Assembly (NCBI GenBank): GCA_036245525.1
Contig: BTPG01000007.1
Span: 168,994,693 to 169,058,692, forward strand
Source: Semisulcospira habei
Lineage: Eukaryota; Mollusca; Gastropoda; Semisulcospiridae
Direction of reading: 5' to 3'
DNA length: 64,000 nt
Both the position numbers and the translations under genes were made by a program. The first letter of the stretch is position 1, and every line of letters starts with the position of its first letter. Below, in pieces: positions 20,954-31,402 of this stretch. Under the pieces are notes generated by a model. It did no database searches and was not told where the DNA came from. It worked only from the letters and a program-made list of their open reading frames with translations.

Positions 20954-22297
20954 GGCAGTTAAAGGTATTCTCCCAGGATCAAGCATCTCAACACAGTCAG
21001 AAAACTGTCTGCAACAGATACTGCTGACAGTATTATGTATGGGTCCTTTGTGTACTAACTTAGAGCTTTATATACAATGCCAAATGTCGAAATTCATCGT
21101 TTGGTGGGTGTGTTGTTTTTGTACCCGAGAGCGCAAATTATCGTCTGCATCGGCCTCGTTTTGAATTTGTGCATTTACTAGCCTACGTCACAAGGCAGAA
21201 CCCGGTCAATACTGCAGGCGAGGTCATCGGTGTGGGTACACACGTGTCAGTGTAAACATGCACTGATGTTCTCCGGCATCCCTTCGACATAATTTTCCAC
21301 GGGAATGTAGAATAAACCTTCCATACTCGCTATGCTGTCAAAATCAATGCGGGTTCCGCTTGACCTGCTACCCTGAGTAACGATCGTGCTGGGGGCGTGG
21401 CTTGTTCGACTCGGTCTCTGCGCCAATCGACTGAGCCAGCGTCACGAAACAGAACAGTGGTATTTATACCCACTTTCTGCACTGTAATTTTACATCTCAC
21501 ACATCGAAATCTACCTAGCTGAAAGCATCTCTGGAAACGACAAATGCACATCGTTGCAAAAAAACTCCCTCTGTGAATCGAGTGAATGAGAGTGGCCTGC
21601 ACAGACAAAAACGTGTCACGACCAGCGATGTCATTGCCGCAATTTTGACACACACCGTAGTTTTGAGATCCTTGCAGCATAAAATCTGATGAACTAGCTC
21701 GTAACTTTATGATAAAACAGGTTTAAAATCTTGCAAAATCAGTAAGAGATAAAATCTACTGAAGATCATGAATTCTGAAAATCACTGACTAGCGCTCGTG
21801 GAACTATAGGAAGATCGACAAAGACCGTAGATGGATTACTTACTGATTCACATATCAAGAAAGTGACAAATTCCGGATGGGTGGTCAAGCCAAGCTCTAT
21901 ATTCCCTTGTCCGATGTCAATTCTACTTAGGGGTATCTTGTCTCTCTTTCTCTTTCTTCTCTTCAATTCCGAGTCTGTCATTGTCGGCCGGCGCGAGTCG
22001 ACTGATACTTTCTTTTTTTCTTCGCTGGTTCATCCGCCATCTTGTCTCTGATTGGTTACAATTATGCAGATGACCTAAAGTCACATAGAATAGTTATGAC
22101 GTCAGCTACCATCGCCTACCAGAAGCAATCTTTTGACTTGGTCCAGCCACAATATTCCTGTGACCTCTTTTCGCTTTGAACGGACAAAACAAAGCATTTG
22201 GTGGGTCATTGTCTAAGTGGGTGTGTATACTGAATCCCAGTAAAAGCTTTTTGCAAACTGAAGCATTAAAAAAGGTCAGGACTGCCCCTTTAAAACG
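20954..22297. mobile_element. Possible non-autonomous DNA element, ~1.34 kb
   Basis: TTAAAGGTATTCTCCCAGGA at the left and TCAGGACTGCCCCTTTAA at the right give short inverted tips TTAAAGG/CCTTTAA. The interior has a 116-residue minus frame at 21330-21680 with several Cys residues but no recognisable domain. Boundaries are inferred from tips only. Confidence 0.3.
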
Positions 22298-22566
22298 TGC
22301 GGGAGATTCCGTAGACCTTTTCATGGGAACTCTTCCTGTCGGCGGTGTCACAGTTGCTGAAAATGTGAAGAGGGTGAGGGCCTACAAACGCACTACTTGT
22401 TGACTATCAAACGAGGGGTGCATTGTGCTGGTGTTAGTGCGAGTTGGGGGTCGAGGGACGTGGGAGAGAGGTCTAGGGACCGTTTCGCTACTAGCTGAAA
22501 AATCAAACGACGGGAGGGGGTCCACATCCTCAAGGACCGTTTACAATTTCCAAGAAGAGGCGCGGG

Positions 22567-22570
<4 letters not shown>

Positions 22571-22653
<83 letters not shown>
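22571..22653. repeat. (GT)n microsatellite
   Basis: Pure GT run of ~83 bp. Confidence 0.97.
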
Positions 22654-22655
<2 letters not shown>

Positions 22656-23712
22656 GAGGGACTGGGTTGTTCCAAGATCCCAAAAATTGAAAATTACACA
22701 ATAAAAAATATCCTGGGAGCCTTGCACCCTGGAACAGCCTCCCTCCCCTAAATTTGGATCAGAACATGTACATAAACATGTGTCGATAATGCTAGCTTTT
22801 ATCAAGTTTTACTTCTGAGGTGGAAAAACTAAATACAGTAGCTTTTATTCCCCCATACATAGACCATTTTCCACACACTTGCTGACCATGCCTGACCTTT
22901 GACTTTTGGAAGGAGCCAATAAAATTAATATGCATAGACAGTGTAACCCTTAGCAACACATTTCTACTGGGGTCTTACTGCAAAGTTCACATGGGAACTA
23001 CCTGTAACAGCAACAACCTAACATAAATAGCCTTCTTACTTCCCGTGACCTTTGACCTTATTGAGAGGTTATCTTAGGTAACTGCAAACAAAAGTTTTAT
23101 CATCAATTTTCTTTTGACACTTAAAAAAAATATAACAAGTTTCGTTAAAAAAAATCTCTCTTTTATTGACCTTTGTAACCTTGACCTTTCATGGAGATCA
23201 GCGCAAATGACAATCAAAGCTATCATCAAATACGATCACTGTGCCAAATTAGAAGTCTGTGGCTCTGATGGTCTCTCAGAAATTCAAAATGATAAAATCT
23301 GCCACAATTGGATATACAAGGGATGATGGATGGATGGACCAGTGGCGTTTGACTCATTATTATATTTAACTCATTTATAATGTTAAATGATAATATAATA
23401 TGTGCTAAACATCTCTATGTAAGTGAAACTTTTAAAAAGGATATATTCACACTGTTTCATAATAGGACACATGGTGTTTCATATTAGGCAAATGGTGCCT
23501 AACATGAAACAATGTGTCACTTTTTTAAAACTGGAACTGCTTCTGCGTCGATTCGAGTTTTGAAATTTGGCTTTGTCCTACGATGCATCAATATAATCTC
23601 TATCAAACTCTGGTTTTGGATTGATTCTACCTTCCTTTGGACGGTCGCGCGAGACGTTTTTGCTTAAGTGTTTCATACATGTGTCTCCTCCCATACATGT
23701 CATGTAGTAAAT
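22654..23712. other. Unclassified sequence with TGACCTTTGACC motifs
   Basis: TGACCTTTGACCTTA (~23045), GACCTTTGACTTTTGG (~22894) and TGACCTTTGTAACCTTGACC (~23168) are the reverse-orientation forms of the motif in the 19.2-19.8 kb array. An ATGAAAC/GTTTCAT cluster lies at 23450-23510. No gene seen. Confidence 0.45.
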
Positions 23713-23881
23713 TTAACCTCTCACTGCCGAGAAAAGGCGAACGCGATTTAACTGCAAGAGGCTTAGAGCATCATGAGCCCCCGCGACTGCGGGGGCTCAT
23801 GAGGATCTATGATTCTTGCTGAGACCAATTTGTGTGAATGTTCTTTGGCTTTCGGTTGTTCAATGAACACAGTTTGCAGAA
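23713..23881 (+). mobile_element. Family-A element
   Basis: Starts TTAACCTCTCACTGCCGAGA; core at 23754-23821 with CCCCCGCGACTGCGGGGG at the turn. Right side ends AACACAGTTTGCAG without the terminal AGTGAAAGGGTTAA. Confidence 0.78.
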
Positions 23882-23936
23882 ACAAAATGCACGTAAAATG
23901 TATGCAACCTTACAACAAATGTGCAACCTCCGTGTT

Positions 23937-23985
23937 CATGGAGCCCGTGCAGTCTGTTTACAGTACCTGTGGCTGAATGCACATG
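23937..23985. repeat. Family-O fragment
   Basis: GTGCAGTCTGTTTACAGTAC and TGTGGCTGAATGCAC match the 7204-7262 repeat. Confidence 0.45.
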
Positions 23986-24112
23986 GGGGTTCGGAAGAGG
24001 GAGGGGGGGGGGGGGTACTGGCATTTTTATCTTGTCAAAATGGCTGCAATAAAGCCTTGTCTTTCGTCTCGTATCGAGCGTCGATGCACCGACTGACCGC
24101 ATGCGTTTACTA

Positions 24113-24180
24113 GGCTGGACCAATGCTTTACTCGGCTGGACCAATGCTTTACTCGGCTGGACCAATGCTTTACTCGGCTT
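24113..24180. repeat. Tandem repeat, 21-bp unit x3
   Basis: GGCTGGACCAATGCTTTACTC at 24113, 24134 and 24155 with one substitution in the first unit. Confidence 0.93.
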
Positions 24181-24387
24181 AACCCTTTATGCTGCGAGTG
24201 ATGCATCGGAGTGGTTTTGGCGGGACAGCATGGCATTCACTAAAACTAATCAAGTACGTAACTGTTTGTAATGGGATTTTTTTACATGCACAAAAATGTG
24301 AACTTTCTGCAGACCGCAAACGCAAAATGCCTTTTATTGAATAGTGAGGACTAAAAGTGAATGTTGCAATCAGTTTTGGTTGAGCAT

Positions 24388-24555
24388 GGTAACCCCTTCG
24401 CTGACGGCGAAAATAATTCAACACAATCCAGCTACAAGAGACATACATCCTCACGAGCCCCCGCAGTTGCGGAGGCTCATGAGGATCTATGCTATTGCTG
24501 ACACCACTTAGTATGTCCATGATCCTGGACGGCTGGTGCTTTTATGTTGATTTAA
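24388..24555 (+). mobile_element. Family-A element interrupted by a family-B element
   Basis: Left end GTAACCCCTTCGCTGACGGC, core at 24432-24500. It runs to TTTATGTTGATTTAAC, i.e. the point in the family consensus GTTGAATTTA, where TTAA (24552-24555) begins a family-B element. The rest of this copy was not found downstream. Confidence 0.7.
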
Positions 24556-24710
24556 CCTTTTTAGTCCCGGGACTCTGCAGCAGGAGAAGGTTTTTTTAAT
24601 CATGATAATTCAAGGGTAGTGCCAGATGAGCTTGGCGCCTAAAGGCGCCAAGCTCATCTGGCACTACCCTTGAATAATCATGATCAATCCTTCTCCTCAG
24701 TACAACTGTT
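24552..24710 (+). mobile_element. Family-B element (TTTTTAGTCCC type), right end displaced
   Basis: Starts TTAACCTTTTTAGTCCCGGG; a clean core with AGATGAGC/GCTCATCT arms (both arms differ from the common AGATTAGC/GCTAATCT). After CCTTCTCCTCAGTACAACTG the usual right terminus is missing and repeat X follows. Confidence 0.8.
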
Positions 24711-25165
24711 CCATACTCACAAACCAGATAGGTGAGGCTAGCGCTGGCAGAATTGTACACAAACCAAGGGGAATCACTCAGCGCTGGACAGACAAACAGT
24801 TAGATCCCCTGCCCCCGACTATCAGGCACCCATTCGCCAGCCCACAGAGAAATACGCAGGTATAGAACCAGACGATCATCTACATCTTTATATTGATATA
24901 ACCCTTTTAGTCCCGGGACTCTGCAGCAGGAGAAGGTTTTTTAATCATGATAATTCAAGGGTAGGTGTAGATGATCGTCTTGTTCTATACCTGCGTATTT
25001 CTCTGTGGGCTGGCGAATGGGTGCTTGATAGGCGGGGGCAGGGGATCTAACTGTTTGTCTGTCCAGCGCCGAGTGATTCCCCTTGGTTTGTGTACAACTG
25101 TTCCATAGTCGTTTGGCAACACCTCCAAAATTTTAGAAATGGGACCATGGGATTAAAAGGGTTAA
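24710..25165. repeat. Large inverted repeat of X inside a family-B element
   Basis: Arms 24755-24884 and 24965-25094 are inverted copies of ~130 bp with only a few differences. Between them is a second family-B left half (ACCCTTTTAGTCCCGGGACT..). The outer right end is a normal family-B terminus (GGGATTAAAAGGGTTAA to 25162). GTACAACTGTTCCATA occurs at both ~24700 and ~25092. The structure looks like an inverted duplication that replaced the core of a B element. Confidence 0.8.
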
Positions 25166-25355
25166 CAAAGGTATGGAATCGAAGCAGTTAATGTAGGGAT
25201 TCTGTTGTATTTTGTGTAGGTCTACAACACAAGTGCTGTTTTGTGCATTATATGTGTGGTTGTTTTCGTGCACGTGTGTTGACCTTAGGTTGGCACGTGT
25301 TTTTTCATTTAATCTGCCCATTTTAACGCCGGAAAAATAACAGTCTAGAATTTGC

Positions 25356-25428
25356 GTCGATATTTTGATTTCATACAGGCGGTCGGTTTTGATTGATTAT
25401 GTTGTTGGTAGTTTGCGATAGATATGAC
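25356..25428. repeat. Segment P, copy 1 of a larger duplication
   Basis: GATATTTTGATTTCATACAG.. to GTTTGCGATAGATATGACT corresponds to 28219-28284. Both copies run directly into a TTAA element at the same base. Confidence 0.8.
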
Positions 25429-25637
25429 TTAACCCTTTCAGCTCCCAGTTCTCAAATTTTGGAGGTGTTTCCTAATGACTAGTACCACATGCAGGAGGAG
25501 TTGGCTTGACCATGATAATTCAAGGGTAGTACCAGATTAGCTTGGCGCCTTCAGGCGCCAAGCTAATATGGCACTACCCTTGAATTATCATGGTCAATCC
25601 ATCTCCTGCTGTAGGGACTCGGGGCTAAAAGGGTTAA
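25429..25637 (+). mobile_element. Family-B element sharing TTAA with a family-A element
   Basis: Ends TTAACCCTTTCAGCTCCCAG and CTCGGGGCTAAAAGGGTTAA. Core near-perfect. Its last TTAA (25634-25637) is the first TTAA of the next element. Confidence 0.9.
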
Positions 25638-25814
25638 CCCTAATATTGCCAGTGGACAGATATTTTGTTTTTAAAATAATTGTAACGTCCCGAGCCGTCA
25701 AATGAACATAGATACAAAGGCATAGATCCTCGTGAGCCCCCGAGGGGGCTCATAAAGATCTGTACCTCTTGGAGTTAAGTGGTGTTCCATTTTTCTCGGC
25801 AGCCAAGGGGTTAA
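25634..25814 (-). mobile_element. Family-A element, short-core copy
   Basis: Runs in reverse: TTAACCCTAATATTGCCAGT at the left, CTCGGCAGCCAAGGGGTTAA at the right. The core has lost most of its loop (GAGCCCCCGAGGGGGCTC). An element of the same family and orientation sits at the equivalent spot beside segment P at 28285. Confidence 0.82.
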
Positions 25815-26303
25815 ATACAATTCCTGTTACGTGCATTTCATGTTTTTTTTTCAATCCTATATTTTTAGTTCTGCAGAATGAGATGACAGTCTTTTGACCT
25901 CTTATGTGCGGAGCCCGAGTCTGTGCCACCTTTAAACAGGTAAGAAAACCTTTTAAGTACAATCAACCTGAATTTACTCTAGGTTGATGCATACTTTTAT
26001 GTTATATCTTATGTTTTAAATGTTGGGCGGCATTTGCTGACTTGTTACAGATTTGGTGTGCATTAGGCATACTGATGTTTAATATGTGATTATATATTTC
26101 ATGGTGATACATGATTCCGTTTATGTCATGGTGATACGTGATAATGATATATTCATGTTATATTTATATTTGAGCCTTGATGAATTTCCTGTGCATAAAA
26201 TTTATGTTTGAACACATGTTCTGTGTTTTAATACATGCTCTATGTTTAATACATGCTTTATTTTCGTGTAATTTCTACGGTATTTCTGTACACACACCCT
26301 GCA

Positions 26304-26420
<117 letters not shown>

Positions 26421-26436
26421 TGTGTGTCGTTTTTGC

Positions 26437-26500
26437 CCCTCGCATTGAGTTATATTATAAATATGAGAAATGCGCCATATAAATACCATGTATTATTATT
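26437..26500 (+). mobile_element. L2-like 3' tail
   Basis: GAAATGCGCCATATAAATAC followed by (ATT)n, the same tail design as at 5395, 6307 and 8089. Confidence 0.55.
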
Positions 26501-26633
26501 ATTTATTTTTTATTTGTTAATACACACTCTCTGTTTCAATGCATGTCCTACGTTTCATGTTGTGTATTAAGCCCTGACGTATGTTTTACGGATTCTTATA
26601 TTGTATTCTTAGATTATCTCGAATCAGTTGAAT

Positions 26634-26725
26634 TTAACCCTTTGGGTGTCGGTGGCGATTTTGGTCGAGGTGATTCCTGCAGGAATCACCTCGACCAAAA
26701 TCGCTACCGACACCCAAATGGTTAA
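26634..26725. mobile_element. Family-C TTAA palindrome, 92 bp
   Basis: Almost perfect inverted repeat with ends TTAACCCTTTGGGTGTCGG and ACCCAAATGGTTAA; centre GATTCCTGCAGGAATC. Each arm is ~46 bp with no real loop. Related copies at 37694-37776, 41096-41173 and a half copy near 45645. Confidence 0.9.
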
Positions 26726-26937
26726 CAAAGAGCCTAACTGTGACTGTTCACACTTTCTCACACGGCTTGTGGGTGACTATACATCACCGTGAGCTGTCAA
26801 ATGCAGTCAGGCAAGAGGAGTGGTATGGAGTTTTTGTGTCTGTTCTGACATTTTGGTGAGAAAAACGCTTTCTTTGTCGCATCTCGCAACACTAAATTCG
26901 TACAATCTGTCAGGTGTTTTTTTTTTATGTCCTGACG

Positions 26938-27020
26938 AGCAAAAGAAATGCGACATTTTGGAATCTTCGGAAACACTAAAGTGTTTCCGATGATTCCAAA
27001 AATGTCGCATTTCTTTTGCT
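26938..27020. mobile_element. Isolated palindrome, 83 bp
   Basis: AGCAAAAGAAATGCGACATT..CGGAAACACT and mirror AGTGTTTCCG..AATGTCGCATTTCTTTTGCT. Arms differ at 1-2 sites. No TTAA tips and no second copy seen. Confidence 0.8.
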
Positions 27021-27076
27021 TATTGATATACTTTTTTCGGTTACTTTGTTACAGGTTTATATATAGCTGTTTTTCG

Positions 27077-27288
27077 TAACCTTTTAGCCCCAAGGTCCCA
27101 TTTCTCAAATTGTGGAGGTGTTGCCTAACCACTATGTACCAGTTGAAGGAGATGGCTTGGCCATGATAATTCAAGGGTAGTGCCAGATTAGCTTGGCGCC
27201 TGAAGGCGCCAAACTAATCTGGCACTACCCTTGAATTATCATGGTCAAGCAATCTCCTGCTGTAGGGATCCGGGGATGAACTGGTTAA
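27077..27288 (+). mobile_element. Family-B element
   Basis: Starts GTAACCTTTTAGCCCCAAGG (first base of TTAA mutated) and ends TCCGGGGATGAACTGGTTAA. One arm mismatch in GCCAAACTAATC. Confidence 0.87.
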
Positions 27289-27399
27289 ATATGGTGTGAT
27301 ATTTTGTGTACAAGCTGTCAGTGTTATGCTAGTGTTGACCTATGGCAGATCATATAACTGCTGCTATTGACATGTTTTGTAAATTGTTTATCTTTCTGT

Positions 27400-28010
27400 T
27401 AACCAGATATCAGTACCGGTGGCGGTATGACAGTCCTTGCGCTGAGCCTGAGTCAGAGTCCTCCACAGTGAGGTAACTACAACATCCTGAATAATTATTC
27501 TGTTCATCAGCAGCTCAAACTTCTTGCCTAATAGGCATCTTTACATTGTTTTAGTTTTAGTGCAGTATTTATTTAATTATAGTAGATATACATGTAGTGT
27601 GCAATAGGCATACTTTTATGTTAATTTTGTCGTGGTTATATGTGATACATTTATGTGCTATGTGTCAGCTATGATAAGTGATCTTTTTTATTTAAACATT
27701 GTGTTGTAATTTATTTGTTAATATAATATATGTTTTAATATATGTTATACGTTTTATGGTGTGTACAGACGATACATTAATTTCGTTTTAATGAGATCAA
27801 CAAATTATATTGAATTGCATTATGAAATAAAGAAGGAACAATTAACAGTTTGTGTTCTCTCACATAACTGGTGACTGCATCAAAGTGAGATTTGAAATGC
27901 AGTCAGCATGGAGTACGAGTGGCCCAAAAAATATTTTCGCCGGAGTGGTACGAAGTTTGGGTGTCAGCGATAGGGAACAGTTTTCGGTGAGTTCATATTT
28001 GGGTTGCTAC
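27400..28010 (+). repeat. Segments Q-R, copy 2 of the tandem duplication
   Basis: The exon-like block 27407-27472 is preceded by TTTCTGTTAACCAG and followed by GTAACTAC, mirroring the copy-1 block, which has TTCTGCAG and GTAAGAA. Later GTGCAATAGGCATACT and GAAATGCAGTCAGCATGGAG..TTTTCGGTGAGTTC align with copy 1. All frames of the blocks contain stops or are too short to judge. Confidence 0.65.
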
Positions 28011-28140
28011 ACTTATTAGTTTGCACAGTCATCCTTTTAATTTTTTTTTTCATTGTAACACATTACTTCTGAGCCGCATGGTCGACATTTTGAAGTGCCT
28101 TTTGAAGACTGCTTATCACTTCAGAGGATAGATGTATCAT

Positions 28141-28215
28141 TAGAGTTGAAGGGTGGTGCCAGAATAGCTTGGTGCATATAGGTGCCAAGTTATTCTGGAA
28201 CATCCTTCCACTACT
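28141..28215 (+). mobile_element. Family-B core only
   Basis: GGGTGGTGCCAGAATAGCTT with a partial mirror (GCCAAGTTATTCTGGAACAT). No TTAA termini. Confidence 0.65.
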
Positions 28216-28218
28216 ATT

Positions 28219-28284
28219 CGATATTTGTATTCATACGGGCAGTTGGTTCTGATTATGTTGTTGATAATCTGCGACAGACTTGAC
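28219..28284. repeat. Segment P, copy 2
   Basis: Matches 25356-25428 (GATATTTG.ATTCATACGGGC.. to GACAGACTTGACT) and, like it, ends at a TTAA element boundary. Confidence 0.8.
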
Positions 28285-28705
28285 TTAACCCCGTTACTGC
28301 CAGGTGACGCAGACTGTGTCGTGAAATCTTTCTTAACCCATTTAGCCCCAAGACCCTACCGCAGTAAATAGATGGACCGTGATAATTCAAGGGTAGTGCC
28401 AGATTAGCTTGGCGCCTGAAGGCGAAAAACTAATCTGGCACTACCCTTAACTTATCACGGTCCACACATCTCCTGCAACTGGTACATAGTTGTCAGATGA
28501 CAACTCCAAAATTTTGGAAATGGGGCCTTGGGGTTAAGAGGGTTAACTTTACGCCGAAGAGCCCCAGTCGACTAAGTAATGATGATAGGCAGTGGTTTTA
28601 GCAAGAGGTATTGATCCTCGTGAGCCCCTGCAACTGCGGAACACGGGAAGATCTTACAGTTTGTTGATGTTCCATTCTTGAAAAGGATGGCTACAGCTAC
28701 AGCTA
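28285..28705 (-). mobile_element. Family-A element hosting a nested family-B element
   Basis: Reverse orientation: TTAACCCCGTTACTGCCAGG then CAGACTGTGTCGTGAAATC. At TTAA 28333-28336 a family-B element enters, and the family-A sequence resumes after 28546 with CTTTACGCCGAAGAGCCCCA. The core (28600-28660) keeps one arm only. Confidence 0.8.
28333..28546 (+). mobile_element. Family-B element nested in family-A
   Basis: Ends TTAACCCATTTAGCCCCAAG and CTTGGGGTTAAGAGGGTTAA, each at a TTAA that replaces the single TTAA expected in the host element. The interrupted family-A sequence on both sides directly shows TTAA target duplication. Confidence 0.9.
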
Positions 28706-29300
28706 CACTTTCACCATAAAAAAGGATGACTGAAATCCCAAACACCGCTGGAAACAAATAGAGGACATAGCTATGTGTCGCTTGGACCCCAGACACCATC
28801 AGCTTCAATAGTCGTAAACGTACGCTATAATTATTTCAGTATTCACTAGTTTCATTATTTATTTCAGCTATCAGTTTTTGGCTTATTGTATAGTATGATA
28901 ATGCTGTTGTATGTTACACCGTTACATATCCATTTAAGTGCCATTTTATTTTACTATTTTTTTAAGTGGGCCTAATCGGTTAATTGTTTTGTGTAGGTAA
29001 AGTACACTCTACCAGTCCTACCTAACCGTACCAATCTTTCGCATTTAAGACACTTGGTAACTTTTGGGGTCAGTTCTCTCGACCTCATCCTCGATGTTGT
29101 GCATGTGAGCGATATATAGATATGCTGTATAAGTTTAGTCTTAATATTACGCTGATGATGAATATCGCATGTTCCTGTGAGTTGTATTAATGCGCAGCAC
29201 CAAAGCCTACCACAACGTCGGATATAGCAAAAGTCGGGTATAGCAACATTTTTTTTTCAGTAGTCTCGACAGCTCTCTTTCTGTGTAAATTACTTCGTTT
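28706..29300. other. Unclassified sequence
   Basis: No repeat or gene recognised; a 78-residue minus frame at 28572-28808 overlaps the eroded family-A element and has no domain. Confidence 0.45.
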
Positions 29301-29303
29301 ATA

Positions 29304-30496
29304 TAACTCATTCCACAAGGATGCGTTCTCTCTCCGCTTCTCTTTATCCTGTTCACAAATGACTGTGTCTCCGCAACCCCGTCTGTGAAAATTTTGAAAT
29401 TTTCCGATGATACCACCCTTGAAGGCCTGTTGTCTGATGCCGACGAAACTGTGTATCGAGACGAGGTTCGGAGAATGGTCGACTGGTGCTCGGAAAATGA
29501 CCTGGAACTGAATGTCTCAAAGACAAAAGAGATGGTGATTGACTTTCGTCAAATCAAAGTCCCGATACTGCCCCTTGTCATCAATGGGGAAACCGTAGAA
29601 CAAGTCGACTCGTTTAAATTTCTCGGCTCCATCATCTCGAGCGATCTGGGTTGGGACAATAACACTACGGCCATTGTGAAAAAGTGCCAACAGCGTCTCC
29701 ACTTTCTGAGACAGCTGCGGAAACTCGGTATGTGAAGAGGTATCATGGCACAGTTCTACCGCGCGGTGATAGAGAGCACCTTGTGCTTCTCTATCACTGT
29801 CTGGTATGGCAGCACAACCGCAACAGAAAAGAACCAGCTCGAGCACATTGTTAAGACTGCCTCCAAAATAGCTGGCTGCGACTTTCCATCTGTCGCCTCC
29901 ATCTTCAAAACACGTATGGAACGGAAAGCAGGAAAAATCGTTCGCGATCTGTCACACCCAGCCAATCATCTCTTCGAGCCTCTGCCCTCTGGCCGGCGGT
30001 TTCGTGCTTTGAAAGCCAGAACCTTTCGATTCAGATGCAGTTTCTTTCCAGAAGCTGTACTCAGTTCATCACCATCCATGGAACACCGTGATTCCATGAT
30101 TGTGACATAGGACTGATGTGTGTAATATTGTGTTTATCTATCTTAGTGCTGTATACAGGACGACTGAGTGTATGTCATGATGAATGCATGTGTAGTAAGT
30201 GAGGATGTATTTTACTGTCGCCATGTCACACAAAATCCTTGTAACGTTTTACTTGGTGAATAAATGTCTTATGTCTTATGTCTTATGTCTACCCTAACAC
30301 CGAAATCCTTAAATTTTGCCGCCGTTGTCCTCTGAAGACTGCATTGCAGTGCAGGACAAAGATCGACCTTGATAGTTCAAGGGTGATGCTAGAATAGCTT
30401 GGCGCCCATAGGCGTCAAGCTATTCTGGCATCACCCTCGAACTATCATGGTCGATCCTTATCTGCCTGTGGTGCGTCTGGGGTAGAATGAGTTAAT
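29304..30496 (+). mobile_element. Family-B element split by a LINE
   Basis: Left 10 bp TAACTCATTC (29304-29313) and right part from TACCCTAACACCGAAATCC (30290) to GTCTGGGGTAGAATGAGTTAA (30496) together form the TTAACTCATTCTACCCC subtype; the first T of TTAA is mutated to A. The core uses GGTGATG/CATCACC-type arms. Everything between is the LINE below. Confidence 0.82.
29314..30289 (+). mobile_element. Rex1/Babar-like LINE, 5'-truncated, with TCTTATG tail
   Basis: It starts within the RT: PQGCVLSPLLF, then LKFSDDTTLEGL, whose DD pair sits at the palm motif-C position (SDD rather than the common ADD). Next come YRDEVRRMVDWC, LELNVSKTKEMVIDF, FKFLGSIISSDLGW and KKCQQRLHFLRQLRKL. A stop at 29733-29735 is followed, out of frame, by FYRAVIESTLCFSITVWYG, EHIVKTASKIAG, and SHPANHLFEPLPSGRRFRAL up to 30110. 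This combination matches the Rex1/Babar branch of CR1-type LINEs as I know it. The 3' end has AATAAATG and three TCTTATG units (30264-30288). Disabled by the frameshift and truncation. Confidence 0.88.
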
Positions 30497-30708
30497 ACAA
30501 ACTTCAGACATAGCAAGAAGAAAATGTGGGTCCCCTTGTGATTTGTTATATCCAAAGTTGACTTTATTTCTGCGTTCAGCTGCACATGTGGCGAACGGTT
30601 ATGTGCCTAGAACACCGAACCCCACGCAAAAAAAAAAAAAAAAGAATTTCAAACAATACTTGTGTCAGCGCCTTCCTTTTGGTTCGTACACCAGCAAGTC
30701 AGCCAATC
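30497..30708. other. Unclassified sequence with poly(A)
   Basis: Poly(A) at 30628-30643; nothing else recognised. Confidence 0.45.
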
Positions 30709-30810
30709 ACACGGTAAGCAAAGGTCCTCGGGCCGATGTTGACCGCAGTGAGCCCGCGCACGGAGCCCACTGCGGCCGACATCGGCCCGAGGAACTATCG
30801 CTTACTGTGT
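30709..30810. mobile_element. Family-D palindrome
   Basis: CACGGTAAGCAAAGGTCCTC..GCAGTG mirrored by CACTGCGGCCGACATCGGCC..CGCTTACTGTG; GCCCGCGCACGGAGCCC at the turn. Confidence 0.78.
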
Positions 30811-31140
30811 AGTTACGTTTATTTGTCTGCCTGGGGGAGCGGCGAGCATCTAACAGTTTCTTACAGTTATTGGTTAACTCCTGTAACCTTCCTCCATATG
30901 CAATGCGTAGACGTGAATTGTTACAACCTTGAAACTCAAGACTGAACACCTGGAAGGGTGGATTAGTAAGCAATGGCAATCCGCCCGATTATCGGACATT
31001 GAGTACTGGGAACTGTAAGTGCTCCTGTGGTTTGCTGAAGAGGAGTGAATTCTCATGAACCCCTGCGACTGCCGCAAGTAGCGTATCAGTGAAAACCATT
31101 TACATCTAGATGCATAAATCTCATAACGCGGCGCTTAACC

Positions 31141-31230
31141 AATTTCTTATTAATTGGCTATCAGCTTCTTTTTTCCACCTGCAACGTGCAGGTGGAAAAA
31201 ATAAGCTAATAGCTAACTAGTAAGGAATTT
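31141..31230. mobile_element. Palindrome, ~90 bp
   Basis: AATTTCTTATTAATTGGCTA..CCACCTGCA and mirror TGCAGGTGG..AGCTAACTAGTAAGGAATTT. TTAA occurs at 31136 just outside the left arm only. Confidence 0.65.
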
Positions 31231-31261
31231 ACTAGAACTTCTTCAATGCCTAGCAATGACT

Positions 31262-31402
31262 GAATCCCTCTCGACTGCAAGAGGCATAGATCCTCATGAG
31301 CCCCCGCGTTGCGGGGGCTCATGAGGATCTATGCCTCTATCTGAATCCACTTTGTATCTACGTTCCTTGGACGGCTACAGATCTTTGAAGTTGAATTTAA
31401 GC
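31262..31402 (+). mobile_element. Family-A element
   Basis: Core 31275-31342 is perfectly paired around CCCCCGCGTTGCGGGGG; right part CACTTTGTATCTACG, GGACGGCTACAGATCTTTGA. Left terminus eroded. Confidence 0.78.

Noticed and set aside
21330..21680. 116-residue Cys-containing minus frame as a zinc-binding protein
   Set aside because: Cys spacing fits no finger that I know, and the region looks like the interior of a non-autonomous repeat.
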